From the NCBI RefSeq assembly GCF_949628215.1, contig NC_134277.1, forward strand, positions 310,001 through 374,000: a stretch of DNA of 64,000 bases, in the 5' to 3' direction. Below the pieces are notes generated by a model. That model was not told where the DNA came from. It ran no database searches and worked only from the letters and a program-made list of their open reading frames with translations. Each line of letters opens with the position of its first letter. Position 1 is the stretch's first letter. The translations under genes and the position numbers were made by a program. The stretch is from Phalacrocorax aristotelis. Its lineage: Eukaryota; Chordata; Aves; Suliformes; Phalacrocoracidae. Below, in pieces: positions 14,380 to 27,248 of this stretch.

Positions 14380-15140
14380 TTAGAATCATGTAGGTTGGAA
14401 AAGACCTTGAGGATCATCAAGTCCAACCACCAGCCCAATGCCCCTAGGCCTCCTAAACCACGGCCCCAAGTGCCACGTCTGCACGGTGTTTGAACCCCCC
14501 CAGGGACGGTGACTCCCCCACCTCTCCGGGCAGCCTGTGCCAACCCCTGACCCCTCTGGCAGGGAAGGCATTTCCCTCACACCCAACCTAAACCTCCCCT
14601 GGCGCAGCCTGAGGCCGTTCCCTCTCGTCCCGTCACTGGTGACTTGGGAGCAGAGACCAACCCCCCCCCCACTCCAGCCCCTCTCAGGCAGCTGCAGAGA
14701 GCGAGAAGGGCTCCCCTCAGCCTCCCCTTCTCCAGGCTAAACCCCCCCAGCCCCCTCAGCCGCCCCCCAGCACACTTGTGCTCCAGACCCTGCCCCAGCC
14801 CCGCTGCCCTTCTCTGGACACGCTCCAGCCCCTCCAGGGCCTTCTTGTCCCGAGGGGCCCAAACCTGAGCCCAGCATTCGAGGTGGGGCCTCCCCAGGGC
14901 CGAGCACAGGGGCCCCATCCCTGCCCGGCCCCTGCTGGCCACACCAGGGCTGACACAAGCCCGGGGGCTGGTGGCCTCCTTGGCCACCCGGGCACTGCTG
15001 GCTCATGCCCAGCCGGCTGTCAGCCAGCACCCCCAGGGCCTTCTCCGCCGGGCACTTCCCAGCCCCTCTGCCCCAGGCCTGGGGCGCTGCCTGGGGTTGG
15101 TGTGACCCAAGGGCAGGACCCAGCACTTGGCCTTATTTAA
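14380..15140 (-). mobile_element. CR1 LINE 3' fragment (young GC-rich subfamily)
   Basis: It runs from TTAGAATCATGTAGGTTGG at its 3' end to CAGCACTTGGCC at the truncation. Most of the body is nearly identical to the copies at 11,181, 30,152 and 47,452. Confidence 0.9.
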
Positions 15141-17880
15141 TCCACTTTTAACACTTCTTCCCACTTTTAGGCTACCCAAGACCCCAGTAAAGCCTAGAGC
15201 TTTGCTTCCACAGACACTGAGGAAAGCATCCAAGAAGTTTTTGGCCTCAAAATAGACAGTGTAGCCCTTTGGCATCTTCCACAGACAGCCAAGGCTGTGG
15301 ATTCACCTTACAAGAATTTGCAGCGTAGGTGAACACAAAAGCGAGGCTGCTCATGGGAGAAGGGAAATCTGACAGCTGATGCTACCACCATCACGGAAAG
15401 AAGCTTTGAGACTGAGGATTGCAGGACTGAGGGTTTGGGGCAGGACAAAGCTGCATGGCTCAAACAGCATGTGCATCAACAGAAAGCCTGCAGAGATCTG
15501 TCCCAAGCTACGCTGGCAAAGCATGCTCATGTCACAGCATCTAAAATGCCATGGGAATGTCTAAGCTCCCCTGTGCCCAGCCAAGCTGGTGGCCCGTCCT
15601 CCAGCACAGCCAGTCCCGTTCCAGTTTTCAGAAGGTTATTCCCATTCCTTGCATACTGAAAGAGGAAAGGTGAAACACCCAGTCCTGTAATCATGTAGTT
15701 TACGGCTGGCTGCTGAGAGGATCATTTCACAGGGAAATAACCTTTGCATTGACTTGCTGCAGACATAAACTGCCCGACAGGTTTTTGTCTAGACTGCCAG
15801 ACAAAGGATATGGGGAGGTTTCTGGCAGTAGGAAATAAAGTCTGGTTTGTTTTAGCATGTTCTCTGGGACGTGTTACTATTCATTTTTGTCAGTCCAAGG
15901 AGCCAAACCCCCTGCATTAAGAATGTACGTTTGCAGTTTAGGCACTGTCAAGTCTTTCTTTCCTTCTCAGGACACAGACTGCACGTAGGGCTGGGGGCAC
16001 CAAGGGACCTCCGTCATCCCTTCCCGTAAAGACAGAGGATGGAGCAGTAGCACCAAGTCCTTTGGGAGTCCTTAGAGAAAAGGTGGTTTGCAACGCCCAC
16101 GCAGCAAAACACCTCTCTGCAGCCGGGCACCGCGAGAGATGCCGCAAGCCAGCCTTTGCCCGGCCACTCATCCAGGTGTGGACCAGGCAGACTGAAGCTG
16201 CCGGCGCCAGGGAGCCGGCTGCGGGAGAAGATCCCCGAGCTGCTTTTCCACATCAGAGCCGCTCAAGGAAACCCACAGAGGCGCCCAGTGTACTGTCTCC
16301 CTGCTTGGCTGCTGTGTTCAGCTGTGCAGCTAAAGGGAGGTGGGTTAATACCTACGTATCTTCAGGAAAAGCCACCCAAGGATCACCGCTTTGGGCAGCC
16401 CGCTCAAGAACAGGTTCTCTGGATCACTGCTCAGGATACGGCCCTTCAGATCCACTGAGGACGTGGGGAATTCGGCGTCCCTGGGAAGCCTCGGCACACC
16501 CCAAACCCAACACTGCTCTGAGATAATCACGTATGATTTACAGAGCAGAGGAGCCTAGCATGGGGTGACTTGGGTTTGCGTCCACACAGCTCAACGGCGA
16601 CTCCCCAAGCTATTTTAAAACACCCTAGAATGATCCTCCCAAGCCCAATCTCCCCCTGCGCCCAAAGGTCTCCTAGCCAGCGATTTCCATGACCAAGGCC
16701 ACCTGAAGACGTGGTGGTTTCCCCCTTGTAAAAGAGCACCGGTCCTAGGTAGGCGCTGCAAGGAACATCTCCCAAGGTGACACCCAGCTCCCCGAAAGCA
16801 GAGGGCAGAGCCGATTCCATAAATCCAACACTGTTCCAGCTTCAAGGGCAACTCCAGCTTTATTTGAAGTCTTGCAGCACGTCTGGACCCACACGGCTGG
16901 GCACTCCCGCCAGAGCCGAGGCAGGCAACTCGCCCACCTTGGCTGGAAACAAGCGTCCCTCAGAAAGGTTGCTTTTTTTTTTCCCCAGCAGTAAATAACA
17001 AAAAGCTTTTACCCACAGGGAGGCACCTCAGCCTTTTCTCTTTCATGTCAGAGGCCCAAGATTTCACGGCACCTTTGAAGAAGTGGCAAATCCAACTTTC
17101 ACCAGAGTTAAGCCCTTCCTCGTCCACCTAGTCTGTACCAGCTCCTTCTGCATGGCCAGGCTGCCCAGAACACCCAGGGCGGCACACCCTGCCAAACTTG
17201 ACAGTATTTTAAGCCACTACATCACAAGATTGATGACTTCTCAGACTCTTCTCAAAGAGGCACTGATTTTTAAGAGAGATATGGGACAGAGCCACCACGC
17301 TAGCCCAGCCATCCCGGCGTCTCCTGCAACACCCAGAGGCGGCTTATCTCCAGGCTGGGTGTAGGCAATGACTCCTTCCCCACCACACAAAGCTTTTGGC
17401 TGACGCACTGTGCTCATCCCACTTCAGCTCCTGGCTTCACCAGCTCTGCCATCTTCTTTAACACCCAGATCCACAGAAACACACCTCTCAAACGCATCCC
17501 CAACAGCCCAGCACGTCGCCACGCCTGACGAGGGGAGAGGAGAGGGATTAGACCTTCTCCTTTGGGCAGCACCGAGCTGCCACACCAGGTCAAGTCACCT
17601 CGGGTGAGTTCTGACGCCGAAAGCTCAGCATTGCAACCAAGTCCTCAACCCCCTCCTGTTTCGCCTCCTGCTGGTGCTCTGTTTGCCCAAGCACACCACG
17701 CTGCCTGACCTACAGACCCACCAACACACAGGGGAGCTTGAAAAAAGGGGTCTGTGATGGTAAGAGCGTTTCATAGAGGAACAGGAGCCGCGTTTGTTGA
17801 GCTGTGTTGAGCTCCTGACCTCCAACTGACGGCCTGGTGTGTCCTACTGCTGGTGTCCCTTAGCCCCAGGCACCTCCTTA

Positions 17881-18272
17881 GAGTCATAGAATGGTTTGGG
17901 TGGGAAGGGACCTTCCAAGGCCATCCAGTCCAACCCCCTGCCATGAGCAGGGACATCTCCCACTAGATCAGGTGCTCAGAGCCCCGGCCAGCCTGACCTT
18001 GAATGTTTCCAGGGATGGGGCATCTCCCACCTCTCTGGGCAACCTGGGCCGGGGTTTCACCACCCTCATCGTAAAAAATTTCTTCCTTATATCCAGCCTA
18101 AATCTCCCCTCCTTTAGTTTAACACCATCACCCCTTGGCCTGTCACAGCAGGCCTTGCTAAAGAGGTCACCCCCACCCTTCCCACAGCCCCTCTTTAAGC
18201 ACTGGGAGGCCCCAATAAGGTCTCCTTGGAGCCTTCTCTTCCCCAGGCTGCACAACCCCAGCTCTCTCAGAT
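17881..18272 (-). mobile_element. CR1 LINE 3' fragment (GGTTTGGGTGGGAAGGGACC family)
   Basis: It carries AGAGTCATAGAATGGTTTGG, CCCCCTGCCATGAGCAGGGA and GCACTGGGAGGCCCCAATAA, a subfamily distinct from the GC-rich copies and related to the outer element at 21,478 and the one at 60,690. Confidence 0.88.
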
Positions 18273-19393
18273 GGTGGGTCGTGAAGGCAACATCCCACCA
18301 CCACCAGCTCCTCCCACTAGCTCAGCCAGGCTCCAGAGGTTTTCCACATATCCTGCCTCTCCTGCAAGGCACCCTCTGAAGAGTCTTCACACCTCCAATT
18401 AAACCAGGAAAGGTGGCCATTTCCTCTTTTTAACGGAGAAACTACTTTATTTTAATAACCTAACAAGGTTACAAACCAAAAGCATGGAAGCCCTGAAGTT
18501 CACTTAGTGCGTTGCCACACGAAGCAGCACAAAGTGCACTTTCTACGTTGGTTTTTAGAGCTTAGTATATTTGCTTCGGTCAGGAAAAGTCTGCTTGGCA
18601 AACTTTGACTGCATCCACACTCAAAGGGGTTGGCATTATGCTTCTGGCTCGATAAACACCAAAATGTACTTCAGGAGACAGAGAGAAGGTTCTTAAAAGG
18701 CTGGTGACCAAGCCTGCAGAGACACACTAGCCAGACAAGACCAAGTAAAGAATCTGAAGGACTTTATGGAAAATACTGCTTTTAAGTCTCTCTTTTGAAT
18801 GGCATCACAGCCAGTAAAACAGGATAAAGTAGAGCAGAATTTTATGCAAGTCAAACTAAATTGGCAGAGACATTTCAAGAAGTCTCTGATCTCTCTTCTG
18901 AAGATCTGGGTTTACCAGACATTCCCTACATCCTCGCCTGGCTGGGCTCCCGTGCAGTCCCCACGAGGGTTTAGCCATGCAGTGAGCACAGACACAGAAA
19001 GTGCCGCTGGCACGAATCCCCTGAGCTGTCTGGAAATGAACCAGAGAGGAGCCATGCTGCAGGGCACCACTCTCAGGGATGCGATTGTGCATGCTTGGAG
19101 GGGAGGCGACAAGGCAAGGGCATACTGCCCCAACCCACCCTCCTCTGGGGTTCACCCTGCTCATCTGCAGCAGTTTAGCTGCACTTGTAACAGCCAGAGC
19201 CAGGTTGGGAAGGAAAGCAAGACAGCACCCACCAAAACTCAGGGGGTTTTATGCTAAAACAAAGACTTGGTAAGTTCCCACACACCCTGATGGATGGCAA
19301 GCAAGGAGGCAGAGATGAGGAGCCAGGGCAAGAGCAGAACCAAAAACTGCCTGCAACTGCATCAGCCACTGTTCCCCTTGGGAAGAGCAAGAT

Positions 19394-19978
19394 TCCTGGG
19401 GTGCATGGAAAGGAGTGTGGCCAGCAGGGTGAGGGGGTTTCTCCTCCCCCTCTGCTCTGCCCCAGTGAGGCCACACCTGCAGGGCTGCGGCCAGTTCTGG
19501 GCCCCCCAGTTCAAGAAGGGCAGGGAGCTGCTGGAGCAAGGCCAGCGCAGAGCTGCCAAGGGGATCAGGGGCTGGAGCATCTCCCTTGGGAGGAAAGGCT
19601 GAGAGACCTGGGCTTGTTCAGCCTGGAGAAGAGAAGGCTGTGGGGGGATCTCATCAATGCTTATAAATACCTGAAGGGCGGGTGTCAGGGGGATGGGGCC
19701 GGGCTCTTTTCAGCGGTGCCCAACGCCAGGCCAAGGGGCAACGGGCACACGCTGGAACACGGGAAGTTCCCCCTGAACATGAGGACAAACCCCTTCCCTG
19801 TGCGGGTGCCAGAGCAGGGGCACAGGCTGCCCAGAGAGGCTGTGGGGTCCCTTCCCTGGAGACATTCACCCCCCGCCTGGACGCGGCCCTGTGCCCCTGC
19901 TCTGGGTGTGCCTGCTCAAGCAGGGGGTGGGACGGGGTGAGCTCCAGAGGGCCCTGCCCACCCCTGTCATGCTGTGAT
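19394..19978 (+). mobile_element. CR1 LINE 3' fragment (older family, plus strand)
   Basis: Landmarks GTGTGGCCAGCAGG, CCAGTTCTGGGCCCC, TTGTTCAGCCTGGAGAAGAG and ACAGGCTGCCCAGAGAGGCT appear in order; it ends at a decayed TCATGCTGTGATAG. Confidence 0.85.
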
Positions 19979-21477
19979 AGTCGGGCTGTCTCTAGCTGAG
20001 GCGAGGCGATACCTGAAGGACACCAATGGTTCGGGCAGGGCAAGGCTTCCTGACCTCAGGCACGTGAGTAAGAAAGCAACCTCCTGAGCTGGCCACAGCC
20101 AAAATCCAGAGCCTACAACTTCACCACTGCTCAGTCTGGCTCCTGACATTTCCTCTGTTAGGAGCCAGCCACTCAAGCATATTTACTTACTTAACATTTT
20201 ACCAAGACTTTGAGAAACCAGCGATTTCAGAACCCTTTTACCATCGCTATCCCTTGCCCAGGGAAGTCAGTTGGAGAGGGGGGAAGTTATGCACAGCCCA
20301 CACGCAGGTCAGCCAGGCTCTGACCTTCATGTTCTGCATACTCTGGCTTCAGCAATTAGCTTGGCAGCTTCATCGGTGTCCATAAATCCTTTTACTGCTT
20401 TCCTGCCAAAGCTCATTTATTTCAGGATTTGGTTTTATTTATTTATTTACAGCACTCTCTGCCCTGTAAACACACAGGCTGACCCACCTGAGACAGCCGC
20501 TGCCTCCAGCCTGCTACGGATCAAGTCCGATCCTCCCATTTTGTCCAGTTCAGCCACCCAGAACCAAGAGCTGCATTAAGGAAACCACAGAGCATAATTA
20601 ATCCCATTTATTTCATCCCCTGGTTCTGCTTTTGCCTGTCCTTAAGGCACCATAAGATAGTCAGCGACACCAGGATGGCCAGCGCTGCTGCTGTGATTTT
20701 ACAGCTCCTCTTCCCTTGGAAATACCCAGAGAGCTGATGCGGTGAATTTTGCTTATCCTACCTCGCCTCTGGGGAATCTTACTCAAATGCAAGGTATCAA
20801 AATAAAGATTAGGGAAAGAAGCAGCTGTGGTTTGAAATCAAGAAGGTAAAACAAGTTAAAAATCCATATGTCAGGCTCCCCACGCTGCGTGTGAGTCCTT
20901 CACGGGTGTCTGGGCTCATCCTGTTGGCGCCAAGTCTCCCAGTTCCTGGAGAGGAGGAAAGGGCAGACCCATGCTGTATGCTTCAGCCTGGGGAAAAAGA
21001 GCTGTCTATGAAGTAAAGTGCAGAGTGTCTGGCTCACGTCCTTCCATATCCCATCAGAAACAGGTAAAGAACCTCTGCAACCAGACCGACCAAGTGCCCT
21101 CAAGCTCCTTCCCATTCATTCGAGGCTCCTGGTTTAAATCCCTTCCTGGCTCACCGCGCTGAGCAGTTCCAAAGCACTGCCAGGCTCGCAGAGGGGATTT
21201 GCCAAGCTGCACAGACCGTGTCCGCAGCACATCGTGTGATGCCATCAGGCTGTCATCGCCTCTCTCCCAACAGCTGACAGTGCCAAGCTGCTCGCTGAGA
21301 TCTACCTCCTTGGTCAGAAGCTCACGCTTCCCCCCTGGAGGCACTGGTCTGGACACAGGTGCGCCACAGCACAGAGGCGGGCAGTAACCCGGTAACTTTC
21401 TCCGATGTGGACGTGAAGATAATGAAGCTTCTTTGGAGAGAAGAGAAATGGAACAAAGTCACCCAAAACCTAAAGCT

Positions 21478-22552
21478 GAGAGGGCTGGAGCACCTCTGCT
21501 ACAAACCCAGGCTGAGAGAGTTGGGGTGGTTTAGCCTGGAGGAGAGGGGGCTGTGGGGAGACCTTATTGCAGCCTTCCAGTGCTTAAAGGGGGCTTATAA
21601 GAAAGATGGGGACAGAACTGAAGGCTCTGCAGAGGGACCTTGATGGGCTGGATCGATGGGCCAAGGCTTCTATCAGCCATCTGGGCTTGTGTCAGCCCTG
21701 GGGTGGCCAGCAGGAGCCGGGCAGGGATGGGGCCCCTGTGCTCGGCCCTGGGGAGGCCCCACCTCGAATGCTGGGCTCAGGTTTGGGCCCCTCGGGACAA
21801 GAAGGGCCTGGAGGGGCTGGAGCGTGTCCAGAGAAGGGCAGCGGGGCTGGGGCAGGGTCTGGAGCACAAGTGTGCTGGGGGGCGGCTGGGGGGGCTGGGG
21901 GGGTTTAGCCTGGAGAAGAGGGGGCTGAGGGGAGCCCTTCTCGCTCTCTGCAGCTGCCTGAGAGGGGCTGGAGTGAGGGGGGGGCTGGTCTCTGCTCCCA
22001 AGTCACCAGGGACAGGGCGAGAGGGAACAGCCTCAGGCTGCGCCAGGGGAGGTTTAGGTTGGGTGTGAGGGAAATGCCTTCCCTGCCAGAGGGGTCAGGG
22101 GTTGGCACAGGCTGCCCAGGGAGGTGGGGGAGTCACCGTCCCTGGGGGGGTTCAAACACCGTGTAGACGTGGCACTTGGGGACATGGTGTAGTGCTGGGC
22201 TTGGCAGCGCTGTGTTAACAGTTGGACTTGATGATCCCAGACATCTTTTCCAACTTTAATGATTCTATGACTTTTTAGTAGGGCCTGTAACGATAGGAAA
22301 AGATGGAATAGTTTTAAACTGAAAGAAGGCGGATTTGGATTGAACATAAGGAAGAAATTCTTTATTCTGAGGGTGGTGAAACCCTGGCCCATGTTGCCCA
22401 GAGAGGTGGAAGATGCCCCACCCATGGAAACATTCAAGGCCAGGCTGGCCGGGGCTCTGAGCACCTGATCTGGTTGAAGATGTCCCTGCTCATGGCAGGG
22501 GGTTGGACTGGATGGCCTTGAAAGGTCACTTCCAACCTAAATCCTTCTACAA
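21478..22552 (+). mobile_element. outer CR1 LINE split by a second CR1
   Basis: The left part (21,478-21,618: AGGGCTGGAGCACCTCTGCT to GGGGACAG) and right part (22,271-22,552: TTTAGTAGGGCCTGTAACGA to CTTCCAACCTAAATCC) are consecutive pieces of one CR1 in the same orientation. They are separated by another CR1 (21,619-22,270). Confidence 0.85.
21619..22270 (+). mobile_element. inner CR1 LINE nested in an older CR1
   Basis: It begins GAAGGCTCTGCAGAGGGACC, has lost roughly 130 bases after about 21,670 compared with the 47,452 copy, and ends ACTTTAATGATTCTATGA. Its last 100 bases differ from the other GC-rich copies (GTGTTAACAGTTGGACTTGA), so its 3' tail is from another subfamily. Confidence 0.85.
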
Positions 22553-25500
22553 CCCTAACAGCGGGAGACTTACAGACTCAAATAGATGCAGAATCGAGCC
22601 TCAAACATGTTAAGCCACACACCTCTGCCAGGTCTATTGGCTGGGAGCAGGTTGCTCCTGTTCTGCTCTATATCCATGGGCCCTCAGCAGTATCCTGGTC
22701 GCACCGAGCTCACAGAACACTTGCTGCTAGACTAGAGCATCACGTTCCCACCCTACACTTGGCTAGAAAATACCTGTGTGAGTCAGGCTGGTTGACCACT
22801 ACAGGTGTCTGTAAGGACACAAGCCAGAGATGATTAACAGGAGATGCCATCAGAGAAGCCCCCTGCAGCACTAGAACACAAGACCTCAGGCAGGTGCGAA
22901 TGCAGCTGGGCACCAGCTAATGGTAGCTGTCATTGCAGCATTGGTACCCAAACCTCAAATGGACAAATAAGAACTTCCCAGGCATCGGCCAGCCATGGCT
23001 TTGGTGCTAGGAACCTCCAGCTAGAACCCAGTTCTTGCAACTGCTCCCCAGGCAGCAGCGCACTGTCCTGCAAAGCTGAGCATAAACAAGACCCAGAGAC
23101 CTCTGCTGAAGGTGGAGCTTGAGGTTTCTGCAGTCTCACAGCGATGTAACCCATCTGTCGCCTACAAGTACACTCTTTTGATCACCTACCAGATTTCAGT
23201 TGTTCCCTACCAAGGCCAAGATTAAGCCCTAGGACACAGAGCTGATGGAGGATCAGGATGAGCACAACTTCATACCTTACTTTCCCCCTTTGGTCAGTAC
23301 AAGGGAAGCGCTTTTCTGCAGTCGCCTCTCCTCACACCCCCCACAGCACAGCTCTGGAGCCACGTTAAACTGTGCTTCTGCAGAGCACACTCTCCCTTGA
23401 TTGACTTTGTTTTTTGCTGTGACTAAATCCTAGGGCAAAAGGATCCAAAGGCACTGGAGGCCGATATGGCTTCATGAAAAGTGAAATAAGCAGAGATGAA
23501 GCCTGTGTGGGACTGAGATGATGTCCTGGGAGCAAGATGCCACTGGTTGGGGAAAGGATGAGGGCTCTGCAGAAGAGCCACCACTGAGGAGATGGGTCAC
23601 AGCTTTAAAGCTTGTGATTCTGGTGGTCCCACAGCAAACCTGGGGGCTTCCTGGTCATACCCCTGGAGAACTGGGCTCCGCAGCCTGCCACGGCTCATCT
23701 CCACAGACCCTCAGACTAAACCATATCCCACAGGGCAGAGCTCTGTCTGCTGGCTCAGCCAGCCTGCCGAGTCCCTGTGGAAATATGGAAACTGCTCAAG
23801 TTCAGGGTGGTCTCTGGGTTAAACAGACACTTCAGGCTTTCACCAGCAGAGAAACAGGCTGCACCTCCAAAACAGAAAACATTATCCACTTTCTGGATGT
23901 TACTCACACAAGAGGGAGCAGAGGCTTAAACCCAAAGAGTTTGGTGTTGCTCTTCACAACAAAATTAACATGGGGTGCAGGGTTGGGGATACCTCATGCA
24001 TCTATTTGGGGCTGGAACAAGACTTTCGCTGGGTCAGAGCTTCCACCATGGAGAGTTTTACAGAGTGCATGTTACACTTTTCAAAGCTCATATGATTACT
24101 TCAGCCAGCATCTAGTGCAAGCTTTAGCTCTGTCTGCCATTCTCTAACCAAACAGCAAAGCAAGTATTCGCCCAATTACATGGTAGAGTTATTTTGTACC
24201 AAGCAAAACCCACAGCAGCAAAGCTATTTCGACACAGGCATGCGAGCCCCAGAAAAGCCTGCATTACGTTAAGCGCTGCTGCAGGATCTGTCCTTTCCCA
24301 TGCCAGCCTCAGCAGCTGTTCAGTGTACAGAGAAGGTCAGCATAGGCTGAAGGTCGGAAGCAGGACCATTAGCTTACACGGCTGTAAAGCCTTAACCCCC
24401 AAAACATGACCCCTCTCATCCCCCAGACATCACTTGCCCTGGATGAGCTCGCCGAGGAGTCAATCGCCCAGCAATGCCCACTGCCACCAGCCCGGCTCCC
24501 TCACACCGTTCCGTCCTCAATGCCCACAGGAGCCACAACCAGGACACGCATTGAGGTGGGAAGTAGAGACACCTGGACAGCAAGGAGCCACAGCAGCCCG
24601 GATGCTCTCCCTCTGCTTCCCATGACCACCTGCGAGAAGACAACCTGTTCAAGCTGCGTGGGAGCATCAACCAGAGCTTTCAGAAGAGCCACCTCTCCAG
24701 CCTCCGAGGAGGTGTCTCAGCACAACACTGGTGCTCTATTTGGGCGAGTCTTTCTGCATAACCCTGCAAATACAAACCAAAGACACCCCCAGTAGCTGCT
24801 GGGAGCCAGAGCAGCCAACACAGGGCACCTGATTACTGGCACTGGATACTCAGGGTGCTGCTGTGACTCTGAAGCAGAGCTTTGTCCTCTCCAGTGCCTC
24901 CCAGCTCAGGGAAGTCGCCTCCAGTCACAGCTGCTATTCATATCGCAGTGCCAGCTGGCACCAGGGGGGACACAAGGGTGCAAGGGAAAAGGGAGGAGGA
25001 GCCAGGAGGTCTTGCTGAGGCAGAGCCAGATCAGGTCTCTCTTCATGGTGGGGTGGACATCATCAGACCCCAGGAACCTGCACCGGTCTGCTGGAAAAGG
25101 GACACTAGTGAGGCAGCAACATTTTACATCAGTTATACAAGGGTAGAAATGAGAACAAAATATTTCAGGTCTGTCTGAGGCCAAGCAGCTGGGCAGAGGC
25201 AGAGCCTGGGCAGTACCCAGGGGAACACAGCAACAGCACACTCCCCACCGCACATACCCCGCAGACTCTCGCCTGCTTCCACCGAGGAAGACACCACATT
25301 TCTTGGAATCACCACCCCGATGCCAAGCTCTGATCCACCCCCACTCAGGGGACAGGGAAGAGTGGGAAAACCAGGAAGGTGCTGGGCCTGTGGTCACCCC
25401 CAGCCCAAGAAGAGCCACATAACTCAGATCAAGCCTCCTTCAGGCCAAGCAGCAGCCACAAAGAGATGCCATGTGCAAGTCAGGGTGGTGGACGTGTTTG

Positions 25501-26657
25501 TAACACTCCTGAAGATGACCTGCTCGCTGCCTCTCCCAGTTAGAGGGGAAGCAACGCTACCCTGAGTGGGTCAGCCCAAGGATGAAGGAGCCACGCTGCT
25601 GCCCAACAGCACACCGTGGAGAGTCTGCTGCAGGACAGGGTGGGGGACTGGTCTGCAGAGCAGCTCGTGGACCTCAAAGGTCAGCTACAGCCACAGCACT
25701 GACTCAGTACGTCCCCAGTCCAAGGGAGTGAAGCAAACTGGGAATGTAGCTCTGTTCCCAGCCACTGTGCTGGTGCCCACTGATGGCCCTTACTGATTTT
25801 GGGACAGCCTCCCTCATCTCGAGGTAGACCACAGCCCTGACAGCAGACCCTCTTATCTAGTGGCCACCTGCTAGAGGAAAGGGCTGGCCTGCTCCCACCA
25901 CGGCACACACCAGGTGGTGCAGGAAGCCGGGCAGGCAGCAGACGAGCCCCAGAGCCAGTGCCGAGGATGGGGCAGGAGCTGGGGCAGAGGGAAGCAGTGC
26001 TGCCCCTCCCAGCAGCCTCACCACCACCCCTCACTGCCCTCCGCCACCAAACTGCCAGACATCCTGCGTTCGGCCGAGTCGAGCACCGGGTCTCAAGCAG
26101 CCCCTCCAACCAGGAGGTTTAGACCCACGCCCAGGAGAGGGGCTGTTGGAGATGTCCCACGTCACAGCTGCCACCACGTCCAGCAGCTGAGACCCCAGGG
26201 CTGGAAGAGGTCACCCGCCACACAAGGCGAGCACCCCAACAGCATCACAGATCTCTGGGAGAGGTGGGAGGAAAGCTCCACAGTGCAGGGCAACACCAAC
26301 ATGTTTTCCAGAGTCCTCCAGTCCCCACCAACACCACAGCTCCTCACTCTGCCCCAGACAAGGTGGAGGGTCTCCAAGAAGGGCACGGATGAGACTGAAC
26401 CACACACTACAAGGAGACAAAACTCCCACTAAATTTTAGTTGGGCGAGGCTCAGATTTCACAGGCCTCGCTTGAGAAGCACAGCTAAGCTAAATTTCTGA
26501 GCTAACTGTCTAGAAATTGCTCCTTGCTGCAAGCTGGACAAGTCCAGTTGTGCAGCACCACGGGGTCCACCAGAACCGTCCAAACCTTCATGCCGAGTAG
26601 CCGAGGTTTGGCAGCATCAAGAGGAAGATGCCACCAACAGGTGTGAGGCACAAGACC

Positions 26658-27248
26658 TAGAATCACAGAATCATGTAGGTTGGAAAAGACCTCGAGAGTC
26701 ATCAAGTCCAACCCCCAACCCAACACCCCCAGGCCTCCTAAACCATGGCCCCAAGTGCCACGGCTGCATGGTGTTTGAATACCTCTCTGGGCAGCCTGTT
26801 CCAGTTCCCGACCACTCCTGCAGTAAAGAAGTTTTCTCTAATATCCAATCTAAACTTCCCTGATGCAGCTTGAGGCCATTTCCTCTCATCCTATCACTAA
26901 TGACTTGGGAGAAGAGACCACCACCCAATCAGCCTGTGCAGGTCCCTCTGCAGAGCCTCCCTGCCCTCCAGCAGATCGACACTCCCGCCCAACTTGGTGT
27001 CACCTGCAAACTCACTGAGGGTGCCCTCAATCCCCTTGTCCATGTCATTGATAAAGACATTAAACAAGACTGGCCCCAACACTAAGCCCAGGGGGACCCT
27101 GCTCGTGACCAGCCCCCAGCTGGATTTAGCTCCGCTCAGCCAGCCAGCCAGCTTTTATCCAGCAAAGAGCCACCTGTCCAAGCCTGAGCCGCCAGCTTCT
27201 CTAGGAAGGTGCTGTGGGAGACAGTGTCAAAGGCTCTACTAAAGTCTG
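26658..27248 (-). mobile_element. CR1 LINE 3' fragment with reverse-transcriptase remnant
   Basis: The 3' tail TAGAATCACAGAATCATGTA lies at the left. The minus strand reads [20 protein letters not shown] then FAGDTKLGG. The A-D-D motif is A-G-D here too, as in the 11,181 copy. The middle part of the usual sequence is deleted near 26,925. Confidence 0.88.
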
